DNA from: Alphaproteobacteria bacterium
Lineage (GTDB): Bacteria > Pseudomonadota > Alphaproteobacteria > CAAGCB01 > CAG-977
Length of the DNA stretch: 64,000 bases
NCBI GenBank assembly: GCA_900768875.1
Contig: CAAGEP010000003.1
Location: 496,001 to 560,000 of the forward strand
Direction: 5' to 3'
The notes beneath the pieces were generated by a model, which had not been told where the DNA came from, did not search any database, and worked only from the letters and a program-made list of their open reading frames with translations. Every line of letters starts with the position of its first letter. Position 1 is the stretch's first letter. Made by a program: the position numbers and the translations under genes. This document shows positions 16,657 through 24,442 of the stretch, one piece after another.

Positions 16657-18006
16657 ATGTCACAGGACGCGATTACCGTCGTCGGGGGCGGATTGGCGGG
16701 CAGCGAAGCCGCTTGGCAGATAGCGAAAGCGGGGATTCCCGTTGTTTTAAAGGAAATGCGCCCCGTCAAGCAAACACCCGCGCACCGTACGGACGGGCTG
16801 GCGGAACTGGTGTGTTCAAACTCTTTAAGATCCGACGACGCGATACATAACGCCGTCGGTTTGCTGCACGAAGAAATGCGCCGCTGCGATTCGCTGATTA
16901 TGCGCGCCGCCGATTTGAACAAAGTTCCCGCGGGCGGAGCTTTGGCGGTCGACCGCGACGCTTTTTCCAAAACAATCGGGGAAGCTCTCGCCAACCACCC
17001 GCTTGTAACAATCAAGCGCGAGGAAATGACCGAACTGCCCGCCCCCGATTCGGGCAAGTACGTCATTGCGACGGGACCGTTGACTTCGGCAAGTCTGGCG
17101 GAACAAATCCAAGCCGTCGCGGGCGGGGATATTCTGCATTTTTTCGACGCCATCGCGCCGATTGTCACCGCCGATTCGGTCGATATGACCAAAGCGTGGA
17201 AGCAATCCCGCTACGACAAAGGCGACGGCGACGACTATATCAACTGTCCCTTGGACGAAGAAGAGTACAACGCCTTTATCGACAACCTGCTGTCGGGGGA
17301 AAAGGTCGCGTTCAAAGACTGGGAGAAAAACACGCCCTACTTCGAGGGCTGCCTGCCGATTGAAGTCATGGCGGAACGCGGACGGGAAACGCTGGCGTTC
17401 GGACCGATGAAGCCTGTCGGCTTGATGAATCCGCACACGGGCAAGCGTCCTTACGCCGTCGTCCAGCTGAGAAAAGAAAACAAGCAGGGAACTTTGCTGA
17501 ATCTGGTCGGTTTTCAAACAAAGCTGGTGTACGGCGAACAAAAGCGAATCTTTAAAACGATTCCCGGACTGGAAAACGCAGAATTTGTGCGCTTGGGCGG
17601 AATTCACCGCAACACGTTCATTCACTCGCCGACCGTTTTGGACGGAACTTTACGGCTGAAAGCACGCCCGAACCTGCGCTTTGCAGGACAAGTCACGGGG
17701 TGTGAAGGCTACGTCGAAAGCGCGGCGGTCGGACTGATGGCGGGATTGTTCGCCGCATGGGAAACGCAGGGCAAGGAAATCGTCCCGCCGCCGATTGAAA
17801 CGGCGCTGGGCGCAATGCTGAACCACATCACCGTATCGGCGGAAAGCGATTTGTTCCAGCCGATGAACATCAACTTCGGATTGATGCCGCCCCCGCCCGT
17901 CCCCGAAGGCAAACGCAAAATCAAAGGGCTTGACCGCAAACGCGCGCAAAGCGAACGGGCGACCGCCGCGCTGACACAATGGCTTGAACAGGCAGGTTTG
18001 AAATGA
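16657..18006 (+). CDS. trmFO: tRNA m5U54 methyltransferase TrmFO (folate/FAD-dependent)
   Basis: Methylates U54 in the T-loop of tRNA using methylene-tetrahydrofolate and FADH2. It has 449 residues. The N-terminal dinucleotide-binding motif reads [14 protein letters not shown] (about residues 8-21), and further family segments are [27 protein letters not shown] and [21 protein letters not shown] precedes the start. The gene overlaps hpnC by 4 bases, so tRNA modification and hopanoid precursor genes share a transcript. Confidence 0.95.
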   Translation: MSQDAITVVGGGLAGSEAAWQIAKAGIPVVLKEMRPVKQTPAHRTDGLAELVCSNSLRSDDAIHNAVGLLHEEMRRCDSLIMRAADLNKVPAGGALAVDRDAFSKTIGEALANHPLVTIKREEMTELPAPDSGKYVIATGPLTSASLAEQIQAVAGGDILHFFDAIAPIVTADSVDMTKAWKQSRYDKGDGDDYINCPLDEEEYNAFIDNLLSGEKVAFKDWEKNTPYFEGCLPIEVMAERGRETLAFGPMKPVGLMNPHTGKRPYAVVQLRKENKQGTLLNLVGFQTKLVYGEQKRIFKTIPGLENAEFVRLGGIHRNTFIHSPTVLDGTLRLKARPNLRFAGQVTGCEGYVESAAVGLMAGLFAAWETQGKEIVPPPIETALGAMLNHITVSAESDLFQPMNINFGLMPPPPVPEGKRKIKGLDRKRAQSERATAALTQWLEQAGLK

Positions 18007-18881
18007 CGCACGACATCAAACGCACCAAAGACGCCAACGGTGAAAACTTTCCCGTCGGATCTTGCTTAATTCCGGCGAAACTGCGCCCGCACGTCATGGC
18101 TTTTTACGACTACGCCCGCACGGCGGACGACGTTGCGGATTCCGATTTGCCGCGCATGGAAAAGCTCAGACGCCTTGACGCTTTGGAAGCCGTCCTGCGC
18201 GGACTGCGCGACGCGGACGAGGACACAAAGTGCGCCGAAACCCTGCGCAACAGCTTGGAGGAAACGGGTGTTACAAACCAGCACGCTTTGGATTTGCTCA
18301 AAGCGTTCCGGCAAGACGCCATCGGCTTCACCTACAAAACATGGGAAGACGTTATGGCGTACTGCCGCAATTCGGCGGGCAGCGTCGGGCGTTACATGCT
18401 GGATTTGCACGGTGAAAACCCGTCGGCGTATTGGCCTTCGGATGCTTTATGCGCCGCCTTGCAGCTGAACAACCACCTGCAGGATTGCCAAGACGACTAT
18501 CAGAACCGCCAGCGCGTTTACATCCCGCGCGACTGGTTCAGCGACGAAAAAATCAAATACGAAGCTTTAAGCGACAGCATTACCTGCGATGCCTTGCGCC
18601 GCGTGTTCGACCGTATGGCGGCGGCAATCGACAGCCTGCTGGTCGAAAGCTCGCCTCTGCCCCTTGTCATTCGGCACAGAGGGCTGAGAATGGAAGTCTG
18701 CGTCATCTACCGTTTGGCGCAAAGACTGTTGAAAAAACTGAAAAAACGCGACATCTTGAAACGCAAAGTCGCTTTGGAAAAAACGGACTGGGTGCTGGCG
18801 GGAACGCGCGGCATTTTGGACGGACTGACACGAAAGAAAATCAAATGCCTGAAAAAACAAGACCTCTTGCCGCCGAAGTAG
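18003..18881 (+). CDS. hpnC: Hydroxysqualene synthase HpnC
   Basis: Squalene/phytoene-synthase-fold enzyme of bacterial squalene formation, converting presqualene diphosphate to hydroxysqualene. It has 292 residues. The first aspartate-rich motif is [14 protein letters not shown] (about residues 37-50) and the second is [21 protein letters not shown] (about 157-177). It sits directly before hpnD and hpnE, whose order defines the pathway. It overlaps trmFO by 4 bases and hpnD by 37. Confidence 0.93.
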   Translation: MTHDIKRTKDANGENFPVGSCLIPAKLRPHVMAFYDYARTADDVADSDLPRMEKLRRLDALEAVLRGLRDADEDTKCAETLRNSLEETGVTNQHALDLLKAFRQDAIGFTYKTWEDVMAYCRNSAGSVGRYMLDLHGENPSAYWPSDALCAALQLNNHLQDCQDDYQNRQRVYIPRDWFSDEKIKYEALSDSITCDALRRVFDRMAAAIDSLLVESSPLPLVIRHRGLRMEVCVIYRLAQRLLKKLKKRDILKRKVALEKTDWVLAGTRGILDGLTRKKIKCLKKQDLLPPK

Positions 18882-19711
18882 AATCCGTCGTTAAACGGTC
18901 GGGCAGCTCGTTTTACTGGGCGATGCGGCTGTTGGGCAAACAAAAGCGCGACGCCATGTTTGCGATTTACGCGTTTTGCCGTGAAATCGACGACATCGCC
19001 GACGAACCCGCTTTATTGGAACAAAAGCGGCAGGCTTTGCAAGTTTGGCGCGACGATTTGGATAAAATCTATGCGGGCGGACAGCCGACGCAAAGAATCG
19101 CCGAAGCCTTGATTGAACCCGTTAAAACGTTTGCCTTGCCCAAAGACGAGTTTATCGCCTTGATTGACGGTATGGAAATGGACATTCCCGACGGCATGCG
19201 CGCGCCGACGATGACCGAGCTTCAGCTGTACTGCCGCCGCGTTGCGGGGGCGGTCGGGATGCTGTCCGTGTGCGTGTTCGGCGACTTTTCCGAAACGGCG
19301 CAAAGATTCGCGATTACTTTGGGCGAAGCTTTGCAGTTGACCAACATCCTGCGCGATATGGACGAAGATATGGAGCTGGGGCGACTGTATATGCCCAAGG
19401 AATGTCTGGACAAAGCGGGCATTGCCGTCACCGACGACACGCATTTAAGCGACATTTTGAACCACCCGAATCTGGGTGTCGCCCGCGCGGCTTTGGCGGA
19501 ACAAGCCCTGCTCCGCTACGCCGAAGCGGATGCCGCTTTGGAAAAGCTGAACGCCAAGCAGATGAAACCCGCCGTGATTATGAAAGCCGCCTACCGCAAA
19601 ATCTTTGACGCGATGCAAAAACGCGGCTGGAGCGTTGTGCGTCCGCGCATCAAAACACCTAAATCAACGCTGTTGCTGACGGCTTTGCGCATTTGGCTGA
19701 TTGGCAGGTAA
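18845..19711 (+). CDS. hpnD: Presqualene diphosphate synthase HpnD
   Basis: Condenses two farnesyl diphosphates to presqualene diphosphate. The start at 18845 ([20 protein letters not shown]) gives 288 residues, the normal size. A longer in-frame reading would run deep into hpnC. The aspartate motifs are CREIDDIADE (about residues 45-54) and LTNILRDMDEDMELGRLYMP (about 165-184). The overlap with hpnC and the close hpnE start indicate one operon. Confidence 0.93.
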   Translation: MPEKTRPLAAEVESVVKRSGSSFYWAMRLLGKQKRDAMFAIYAFCREIDDIADEPALLEQKRQALQVWRDDLDKIYAGGQPTQRIAEALIEPVKTFALPKDEFIALIDGMEMDIPDGMRAPTMTELQLYCRRVAGAVGMLSVCVFGDFSETAQRFAITLGEALQLTNILRDMDEDMELGRLYMPKECLDKAGIAVTDDTHLSDILNHPNLGVARAALAEQALLRYAEADAALEKLNAKQMKPAVIMKAAYRKIFDAMQKRGWSVVRPRIKTPKSTLLLTALRIWLIGR

Positions 19712-19714
19712 GCC

Positions 19715-20746
19715 ATGACCGTATACGTCATCGGCGCAGGCATGGCGGGGCTGAGCGCGGCTTTTCACGCCTGCAAAGCGGGACATCACGTCGTTGTTTT
19801 GGAATCCTCCAACCACGCGGGCGGACGGTGCTATTCCTATTTGGACAAGGAATGGAACCGCCTGTTGGACAACGGCACGCACTTGATGCTGGGGGCGAAC
19901 ACCGCTTTGCTGGAAATCCTGCGCCAATGCCCGACGGAAACACCGCTAAAGCCGATTGGGTCAAGCTTGACGTTTTACCGCCGCAACCTCGGCTGTTTTA
20001 CGGTGGATTTGAATCACCCGCTCAAAGCGTTGCTTCACCTGCCCGAATTGTACAAACTGCTGGCGGAATCCGTGCTGAACACCCCTGCGAAACAAGCGGA
20101 CAAAGCCCTTTTGTTCAAAACGGCGCGCCTGTGCTTTTCGGCGCGGGACAAGCAAATCTATCTGGCGAATCCGTCGCTGAAGCAATCCGTCGTCGACCCG
20201 ATTTACAATTATCTGAAAGACAAGGTCGAATTCTACTTCAGCCACCCCGCCCGCGGGTTCGAGATTGACCGTATTTTGTCTGATTCCGTCGATTTTCTGA
20301 TTTCGCCCGATGACAAAATCATTTCGACCGTTCCGCCGAAAAAAGCCGAATTCGGCACAATCGTCAACATCCATTACAAGACGGACGCGACTTTGCCTGA
20401 CGGTTTGCCTGTTGTCGGATTGATTGGCATGCTGCCGCATTGGGTGTTTTGTCAAAACGGAATCGTGTCCGTAACCATCAGCGCGGCGAACGGTTTGAAT
20501 ACCGCAGACATTGCGGAACGGGTTTGGGATGAACTTTGCCCTTTGCTTCATTCGCTGGACAGCACGCCGCCGAACCGCGTCATCATCGACCGGCGTGCGA
20601 CCTTGCTGCAAACGCGCAAGACCAAACGTCCCTCCGCCGATTCCGAATTCGGATTGATTTTGGCGGGCGACGGCACAAAAACGGGATTGCCCTGCACGAT
20701 AGAAAGCGCGGTGCGTTCCGGAAAAACGGCGGCAAACCTGCTCTGA
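19715..20746 (+). CDS. hpnE: Hydroxysqualene dehydroxylase HpnE, shortened
   Basis: FAD-dependent amine-oxidase-fold enzyme that reduces hydroxysqualene to squalene. The N-terminal FAD motif reads VIGAGMAGLSAAFHACKAGH (about residues 5-24), followed by GGRCYSY. The C-terminal FAD segment is LILAGDGTKTGLPCTIESAVRSG. At 343 residues it is clearly shorter than the roughly 420 I expect. The contraction appears to lie in the middle (about residues 150-205), while both FAD-contacting ends are intact. No squalene-hopene cyclase gene follows within the window. Confidence 0.85.
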   Translation: MTVYVIGAGMAGLSAAFHACKAGHHVVVLESSNHAGGRCYSYLDKEWNRLLDNGTHLMLGANTALLEILRQCPTETPLKPIGSSLTFYRRNLGCFTVDLNHPLKALLHLPELYKLLAESVLNTPAKQADKALLFKTARLCFSARDKQIYLANPSLKQSVVDPIYNYLKDKVEFYFSHPARGFEIDRILSDSVDFLISPDDKIISTVPPKKAEFGTIVNIHYKTDATLPDGLPVVGLIGMLPHWVFCQNGIVSVTISAANGLNTADIAERVWDELCPLLHSLDSTPPNRVIIDRRATLLQTRKTKRPSADSEFGLILAGDGTKTGLPCTIESAVRSGKTAANLL

Positions 20747-20803
20747 TTGCTATCTTTACCGGCACAGCGGCAAGCGGTATCCTGCTAAAAAAAGGAGGAT
20801 ACC

Positions 20804-21412
20804 ATGGCTTTTGAACTGCCTGTTTTACCCTATGCCAAAAACGCGCTTGAGCCGTTTATTTCGGAACAAACGCTGGATTTTCATTACGGCAAGCATCATC
20901 AAACATACATTGCGAATTTGAACAACTTGATTCGCAACACGGCTTTGGCGAACAAAACGCTGGAACAAATCGTCCGCGAAACGGCGGACAAGCCCGACAA
21001 ATCGGCGATTTTCAACAATGCGGCGCAAAGCTTCAATCACACGTTTTACTGGAACAGCCTGCGCCCGAACGGCGACGGCAGAATCCCCGAAAGCACGTTC
21101 AAAGCCGCCGTTTTAAAAACGTTCGGCGGGGCTGAAAGCTTGAAAGCCGAATTGAAATCGGCCGCTTTGTCCCAATTCGGCAGCGGGTGGGCGTGGCTGA
21201 TTGCGGACAAAGGCGCGCTGAAAATCACCAAAACGGCAAACGCGGACACGCCGGCGGCGCACGGACAAACGCCGCTGCTGACCATTGATGTTTGGGAACA
21301 CGCGTATTATCTGGATTATCAAAACAAGCGCGCCGATTACGTCCAAGCGATTATCGACAACCTGCTGAACTGGGATTTTGCGGCATCGAATTTCAGTTCA
21401 TCCGACAAATGA
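20804..21412 (+). CDS. sodB: Iron superoxide dismutase
   Basis: Dismutates superoxide in the cytoplasm. It has 202 residues. Metal ligands are visible in the usual places: the His in LDFHYGKHHQTYI (near residue 27), the His in AAQSFNHTFYW (about 75), and Asp/His in TIDVWEHAYYLDYQNKR (about 165-169). Gln in the AALSQFGSGWAWL segment fits the iron/cambialistic type. AAAGGAGG gives a very strong ribosome-binding site. The 3' end overlaps the opposing phosphatase gene by 15 bases. Confidence 0.94.
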   Translation: MAFELPVLPYAKNALEPFISEQTLDFHYGKHHQTYIANLNNLIRNTALANKTLEQIVRETADKPDKSAIFNNAAQSFNHTFYWNSLRPNGDGRIPESTFKAAVLKTFGGAESLKAELKSAALSQFGSGWAWLIADKGALKITKTANADTPAAHGQTPLLTIDVWEHAYYLDYQNKRADYVQAIIDNLLNWDFAASNFSSSDK

Positions 21413-21976
21413 AAACCGTTTGCCGTCCCATTCCAGACAAAAGGGCGTTCCGTGCGGGACTTGCGGATATTTTTGCCCGAATGCCAGCAGAGTGCAACGA
21501 ATGGCGGCACTGTGTCCCGATATGCCGATGCGATCGCAAGGGTGATTTTCGGCAATGTCCGTCAAAGCGGCCAACCAGCGGGTCTGGATTTGCCGCTTTG
21601 TTTCGCCGTTCGGAAAGCACACGTCCATGTCACAGGCTTCCAAGCTTTCCCACCGCGGAGCGATGTCCGGAAACAGAGCATAAATTTCGTAAATGGTTTT
21701 ACCCTCTGCCGCACCGAAGCATCCTTCGACTAACCCGCCGCACTTCGTTACGGGAACATTGATTTTACGGGCAACGATTTTTGCGGTCTGCACGGCGCGC
21801 AACAAAGGCGACGTGAATATCGCTTGAATTCCAGCGGAAACCAGCCTGTCGGCCAGATTTTCAGCCTGCCGCACGCCCGTTTCATTCAGCGGCGCGTTAA
21901 TCAGCCGTCCCTGCCAACGGCGTTCGGCGTTCATATCGGTTTGCCCGTGACGAAACAAATAAAACAGTTTTTTCAT
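21398..21976 (-). CDS. Histidine phosphatase (phosphoglycerate-mutase-like) family protein
   Basis: A 192-residue protein with the N-terminal phospho-His motif FRHGQTDMNAERRWQGRL (from about residue 8). The second RH-type region is ISPL-like (AIFTSPLLRAVQTA) and the later conserved His is in GISGHSAAIRC. These are the hallmarks of branch-1 histidine phosphatases. The substrate cannot be told from sequence. It overlaps sodB tail to tail by 15 bases. Confidence 0.85.
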   Translation of the reverse strand: MKKLFYLFRHGQTDMNAERRWQGRLINAPLNETGVRQAENLADRLVSAGIQAIFTSPLLRAVQTAKIVARKINVPVTKCGGLVEGCFGAAEGKTIYEIYALFPDIAPRWESLEACDMDVCFPNGETKRQIQTRWLAALTDIAENHPCDRIGISGHSAAIRCTLLAFGQKYPQVPHGTPFCLEWDGKRFSFVG

Positions 21977-22059
21977 CGTTATACGATTTTAATTGTTTAT
22001 TAACACCCGAAGTTATGCCATACTGTAGAATCATAGTAAATATTTTTCGGAGGCATCTC

Positions 22060-24198
22060 ATGCGAAAATTTATTCTTTGCCTTATCGTTTTGTGTTGGTC
22101 GGCGGGGACTTCCGCCGCCGTGCTGAATGATGCGGACGCGTTTGTCATCGCGCGCAGTGCAAAGCTGGGCGAAATGGAGGACAGCTTTTCCTCCGGCAAA
22201 CAGGTCACCAAAAAAATCGGCTGCGCTCCGGGGGAAGCCGATTGCGTCGGTCCGACCTTGTGCAAAACGGATTCCCAGTGCAAAGATGACGAATACTGCT
22301 CCGTCATCAAACAATGCACGAAGCTGTGTTCGGGCGGTGTCAATTCGGATGGGGAAAAATGTTCGGATTACCCGCGCATGCCCGAATGTACGCCCACAAA
22401 AAACGGGCATAAATCCTACTGCGCCTGCACGGACACGTCTTGCGGCACAGGGTGGAAATGTGCTGAACAAAACGGCATAAAGCAGTGCGTTATCTGTTCC
22501 GCGGGCGAAGCATGCGGATGTCCCGATGGCAAAATGTCCAACGGCAAAGGCGGTTGCGGCGGCTGCAACACGAATGAAGATTGCGCGGGCAACGAAACCT
22601 GCGCGGATGCGGGAACGACCGAAGCCGAATGTAAAACGATAACATGCCCCGACGGAACTTTCCCCAAGGATCACGACTGCGTCAAATGCAGCGCGCTGGA
22701 TGCGAACTGTCTGGAATGTTCGGAAACGCAATGCGTCACGTGTCTGCCCGCCTATGATTTGGTTGACGGGAAATGCGTGCTGAAAACGTGTCCCGACGGC
22801 CAGTATCTGGACGAACTTACCGGCACATGCAATCCGTGCGGCGCGGGATGCAAAAAATGCACATCGGCCGACGTCTGTACGGAATGTGAAAGCGCTTATG
22901 ATTTGGAAAACGGCGCATGCAAAACCAAAAACTGCGGCGACGGCATGTATTTGAATATGGAAACGGGCGAATGTCTGTCCTGTTCCGCGGAATGTGCGAC
23001 ATGCACGAACGTTGCGAACGACGGTGAAACGTCGCAGTGCATCACCTGCGCCGACGGTTATCACATGGCGGACGGCGTTTGCGTTGCGAACGGATGCGCG
23101 GATATGAAGCTGGCGACCGAATGTGGCGCCAATCAAATCAAAACCGACGCGGGTGTGGCAACCAACGGGGAACAGTGCTGGTCCTGCGCAGACCCCGAAC
23201 CCGAATGTCGCAAGGATACGGATTGCGACAGCACGCAGAAATGTTCGCCGGACGGTGAATGTGTGCTGAAAACATGCGCGGAAATGGGGTATGAAAAGAC
23301 CTGCTCCGCGGGCTATTTGAAAAACGAAGCCGCGGTCGGTTCGGACGGCATGTGCTACACCTGCCAGAACCCTGCAAAAGACTGCCCCGCGGACAAACCC
23401 GCGTGGGACGGCAAAAAATGCGTTCAATGCACCGCAAACAGCCATTGCGAAAGCTTTGAATACTGCAAAGATAATCAGTGCGTCCTGCAGGCGGGTAAAT
23501 GCTATACCAGCAATGATTGCCAGTATAACGATTATTGCAAAGACCATTCCTGTGTTCCTGCCTGTGACCCGAATCCGTGTTCCGGTAAAACTCCCAGATG
23601 CGCAGTTTACAGCAGCCACACAGCAAAATGCACCTGCACTCCAAGCCCCGATTCTTGCGGCGCAGGATACAACTGCGTTAATAGCGGCGGATATAACTGC
23701 AAACCGACAACGTGTTCATCTGACGACGATTGCGATCACGACAAAGCTTGCAAGAACGGGAAATGCGTGGATCCTTGCGATCCGAACCCGTGTTCCGGTA
23801 AAACTCCCAGATGCGCAGTTTACAGTAACCACACAGCAAAATGCACCTGCACTCCAAGCCCCGATTCTTGCGGCGCAGGATACAACTGCGTTAATAGCGG
23901 CGGATTCAACTGCAAACCGACAACGTGTTCATCTGACGACGATTGCGATCAATCCAAAGCTTGCAAGAACGGGAAATGCGTGGATCCTTGCGATCCGAAC
24001 CCGTGTTCCGGCGAACAGCCACGCTGCGGCAGCGGCAGTCACCGTGCTAAATGTTATTGCACATCAACCAGTTGTCCGGCCGGATACGTTTGCGACGGTG
24101 CGAGCTGCAAAATGAAAACAACGGAAAAATGCACGACGGACGACGATTGTTCGGCGGACAAAAAATGCTCCGACGGTTATTGCGTCTACCGCGAATAA
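22060..24198 (+). CDS. Secreted protein with extremely high cysteine content
   Basis: A 712-residue protein with a signal peptide (MRKFILCLIVLCWSAGTSAA). About 104 cysteines lie in the mature part, mostly as CxxC and C-x(5-10)-C spacings. Residues about 210-340 resemble furin-like/VSP-type repeats (CLECSETQCVTCLPAYDLVD and similar). Residues about 500-690 contain a 71-residue unit repeated two and a half times. The start at 22060 has the ribosome-binding site CGGAGG; a longer in-frame start lacks the signal peptide. Such proteins fold by many disulphides and are stable surface or extracellular molecules. The function is unknown. It is monocistronic with a strong terminator. Confidence 0.8.
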   Translation: MRKFILCLIVLCWSAGTSAAVLNDADAFVIARSAKLGEMEDSFSSGKQVTKKIGCAPGEADCVGPTLCKTDSQCKDDEYCSVIKQCTKLCSGGVNSDGEKCSDYPRMPECTPTKNGHKSYCACTDTSCGTGWKCAEQNGIKQCVICSAGEACGCPDGKMSNGKGGCGGCNTNEDCAGNETCADAGTTEAECKTITCPDGTFPKDHDCVKCSALDANCLECSETQCVTCLPAYDLVDGKCVLKTCPDGQYLDELTGTCNPCGAGCKKCTSADVCTECESAYDLENGACKTKNCGDGMYLNMETGECLSCSAECATCTNVANDGETSQCITCADGYHMADGVCVANGCADMKLATECGANQIKTDAGVATNGEQCWSCADPEPECRKDTDCDSTQKCSPDGECVLKTCAEMGYEKTCSAGYLKNEAAVGSDGMCYTCQNPAKDCPADKPAWDGKKCVQCTANSHCESFEYCKDNQCVLQAGKCYTSNDCQYNDYCKDHSCVPACDPNPCSGKTPRCAVYSSHTAKCTCTPSPDSCGAGYNCVNSGGYNCKPTTCSSDDDCDHDKACKNGKCVDPCDPNPCSGKTPRCAVYSNHTAKCTCTPSPDSCGAGYNCVNSGGFNCKPTTCSSDDDCDQSKACKNGKCVDPCDPNPCSGEQPRCGSGSHRAKCYCTSTSCPAGYVCDGASCKMKTTEKCTTDDDCSADKKCSDGYCVYRE
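23568..24030 (+). repeat. 213-bp (71-codon) tandem repeat inside the Cys-rich gene
   Basis: TCCGGTAAAACTCCCAG occurs at 23581 and 23794, and a diverged copy begins at 24007, giving an exact period of 213 bp. The first two units are almost identical in DNA, which indicates recent duplication or homogenisation. The period is a multiple of three, so the frame is kept. Confidence 0.9.
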
Positions 24199-24213
24199 AA
24201 TCCTACCCTGCGG

Positions 24214-24243
24214 AAAAAGCGGCCTTTCGGCCGCTTTTTTTTA
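24214..24243 (+). terminator. Intrinsic terminator of the Cys-rich gene
   Basis: AAAAAGCGGCC-TTTC-GGCCGCTTTTT is a perfect 11-bp stem with a tetraloop followed by a T-run, 16 bases after the stop. Confidence 0.93.
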
Positions 24244-24273
24244 CATCCTTTTTCGAGTCCGCATATCCTCCCT

Positions 24274-24383
24274 CGTCATTGCGAGGCCGCGTCAACGACA
24301 AAACAATCCACTGACTCCGCCTTCGCGGCCGGTATCCTGCAAATGAATCCCCCGCCTCGGGCTTTACCGTTTCCCGTGATGAC
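24274..24383. repeat. Remnant of a dispersed intergenic repeat
   Basis: The segment begins TCGTCATTGCGAGGCCGCGT, contains ACAATCCA, and ends CCCGTGATGAC, the approximate reverse complement of its start. This CGTCATTGCGAG...GCAATCCA...CAATGACG form is a palindromic intergenic repeat found in many bacterial genomes. The copy is degenerate and non-coding. Confidence 0.5.
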
Positions 24384-24388
24384 AAAAA

Positions 24389-24420
24389 AAAGCAGGCACC
24401 GTGGGGACAGTGCCTGCTTT
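24389..24420 (-). terminator. Intrinsic terminator of adhE
   Basis: AAAGCAGGCAC and GTGCCTGCTTT form a perfect 11-bp stem with a 10-base loop. On the minus strand it is followed by eight T residues. It begins 22 bases after the adhE stop. Confidence 0.92.
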
Positions 24421-24442
24421 GATAGGAAGGAATCCGGAGGGA

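Noticed and set aside
18431..18844. An upstream extension of the hpnD frame
   Set aside because: It runs through hpnC in another frame and adds 138 residues with no homology. The start at 18845 gives the normal HpnD length.
22000..23619. A 539-codon minus-strand open frame across the Cys-rich gene
   Set aside because: It is the mirror of a Cys-rich coding sequence with low-complexity composition and no ribosome-binding site. The plus-strand frame has a signal peptide, ribosome-binding site and terminator.
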